Assembly: GCA_035623275.1 (NCBI GenBank)
Contig: DASPTT010000072.1
Span: 1 to 42,451 of the forward strand
Direction: 5' to 3'
Length of the DNA stretch: 42,451 nucleotides
Source: DASPTT01 sp035623275
GTDB lineage: Bacteria; Actinomycetota; Acidimicrobiia; Acidimicrobiales; UBA8190
Part shown: positions 41,433-42,451 of the stretch, piece after piece
How the letters are laid out: every line of letters starts with the position of its first letter
How positions within the stretch are numbered: position 1 is the stretch's first letter
Made by a program: the position numbers and the translations under genes
Notes under the pieces: model-generated
The model's input: only the letters and a program-made list of their open reading frames with translations
Database searches by the model: none
Told to the model about the DNA's origin: nothing

Positions 41433-42451
41433 CTAGCCGCGAGGCAGGTGCTTGAAGACCTCGCGGGCGACGTAGCGCTTGAGGACGCGGATCACCTCGC
41501 GCTTGGAGCGGCCCTCCTTCGTCCGGCGTTCCATGTAGTCCTTGGTGCGCGGATCGGTGGCGATGCGGGTCATGACGATGCGCCACAGCGCCTGGTTGGC
41601 GTTGCGGTCACCGCCCCGATTGAGCCGGTGGCGCGTCACCTTGCCCGACGACGCCTCGATCGGCGCCACGCCGCACAAATGAGCCCAGGCGGCCTCAGAG
41701 CGCAGGCGCTCGGGGTTGTCGCCGGCGGCGACGAGGAGGACGGCGGCGGTGTCGATGCCCACGCCGAAGAGGGCGAGCAGCTGCGGTGCCGTCTCCTCCA
41801 CGAGCTCGGCGAGGCGCTCGTCGAGGTGGGCGGCCTCGGCTTCGAGGGCATGGACTCGCCTTCCCAGGCTGGCCAGCGCGACCTTCGTGGCCAAGACCAC
41901 GGGATCGCCGCCGACCCTGGCCCGCATGGCGGCCGCCGCGGCGACGAACTCGGTCGTCGACAGGTCCTTCAGGCGACAGCGGAGCTGGTCGGGGGCGGTG
42001 TAGGAGAGCTGGCGCATCTGATGGACGGCCCGCAAGCGGCCCTCCCGGGCCGACCGCTTGGCCACCAGGAGCGCCCGGATGGCCTCGACGTTCCCGTCAC
42101 GGGACTTGGGCATCCCGGTGGCCCGGCCGCTGAGGACGGCCCGGGCCGCCTCGACGGCATCGGCGGGGTCGGCCTTGCCCTTGCTCCGGCGCATCTGGCG
42201 ATTGGGCCGGTCGACCTCGACCACCTCGATGCCGGCACGGGCGAGGAACCGTCCGAGGCCGGCCCCATAGGCGCCGGTGCCCTCCACGCCGACCTTCGCC
42301 ACCGACCCAAAGGCCTTCATCCACTCGAGCAGGACCTTGTAGCCATGGGGCGTGGCGGCGAAGGCCTCGACACCGAGCACACCGCCGATTGGATCCAAGG
42401 CAGCGGCCACATGGACATCGAGGTGGGTGTCCACGCCGCCAACGATCGTGC
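41433..42451 (-). mobile_element. IS110-family transposase (N-terminus cut by window edge)
   Basis: At least 338 residues are in the window; the frame stays open to the right edge (TIVGGVDTHLDVH), so the true start is a little beyond it. The N-terminal DEDD RuvC-like domain shows VDTHLDVH, VGVEGTGAYGAGLGRFL and VDRPNRQMRRSKGKADPADA. The C-terminal Tnp_20 domain shows LFGVGIDTAAVLLVAAGDNPER (in part) and ASSGKVTRHRLNRGGDRNANQAL, where the Ser of SSGK is the likely catalytic serine. IS110 recombinases act with an element-encoded bridge RNA. No disabling mutation is seen in the visible part. Confidence 0.92.

Overview
The window is very GC-rich with frequent GTG starts and tightly overlapping genes, and looks like an actinobacterium. 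The block mec-cysO-cysM-...-murI-MBL-rph-rdgB follows the order seen in Mycobacterium tuberculosis (Rv1334-Rv1341). The rest of the content, with secreted beta-propeller proteins and a sterol-type acyl-CoA dehydrogenase, would fit a deep-branching lineage such as Acidimicrobiia. That placement is an inference; no marker gene here fixes the species.

Region 1 (about 1-17.2 kb) concerns the cell surface. It opens with a 5'-truncated dimethylformamidase-like protein, a GT4 glycosyltransferase and a degenerate methyltransferase. Three consecutive plus-strand genes then encode large secreted proteins: an FG-GAP/PQQ-like propeller protein, an S53 (sedolisin) protease with IPT and FN3 domains, and a CAP/SCP-domain protein. 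All three end in the same roughly 370-residue domain, made of seven repeats that look like the blades of a seven-bladed propeller. On the minus strand follow two glycosyltransferase-type genes, a Wzt/Wzm-type polysaccharide ABC exporter and a ClpP protease. The shared C-terminal module beside a glycan export operon is the best candidate for an undescribed system: different effector domains held at the surface by one carbohydrate-binding propeller.

Region 2 (17.9-31.1 kb) is mostly lipid and CoA metabolism. It holds a tRNA-Leu overlapped antisense by a propionate/acetate-CoA ligase gene, an SDR, a small four-cysteine lipoprotein, a LivFG-LivHM ABC transporter whose substrate-binding gene is reduced to a frameshifted remnant, a HadA/HadB-like hydratase pair around a double-domain FadE34-like dehydrogenase and a DoxX-like membrane protein, and a SpaA-repeat surface protein.

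Region 3 (31.3-40.1 kb) is conserved housekeeping. It holds rdgB, rph, an Rv1339-like metallo-beta-lactamase-fold phosphodiesterase, murI, and the protein-thiocarboxylate cysteine pathway (cysM, cysO, mec), followed by smpB, a DUF2252 protein, an ion channel and the tmRNA gene ssrA.

Region 4 (40.1-42.45 kb), just after the 3' end of ssrA, has visibly lower GC at first. It carries a second copy of the four-cysteine lipoprotein, a small non-coding element with inverted ends and a 54-bp tandem repeat, and an IS110-family transposase running off the window. It looks like the start of a genomic island at the ssrA 3' end, although no integrase or second att site is visible.

Short perfect tandem duplications (10-54 bp) recur next to gene ends across the window. 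Most long ORFs in other frames are GC-driven shadows and are omitted.
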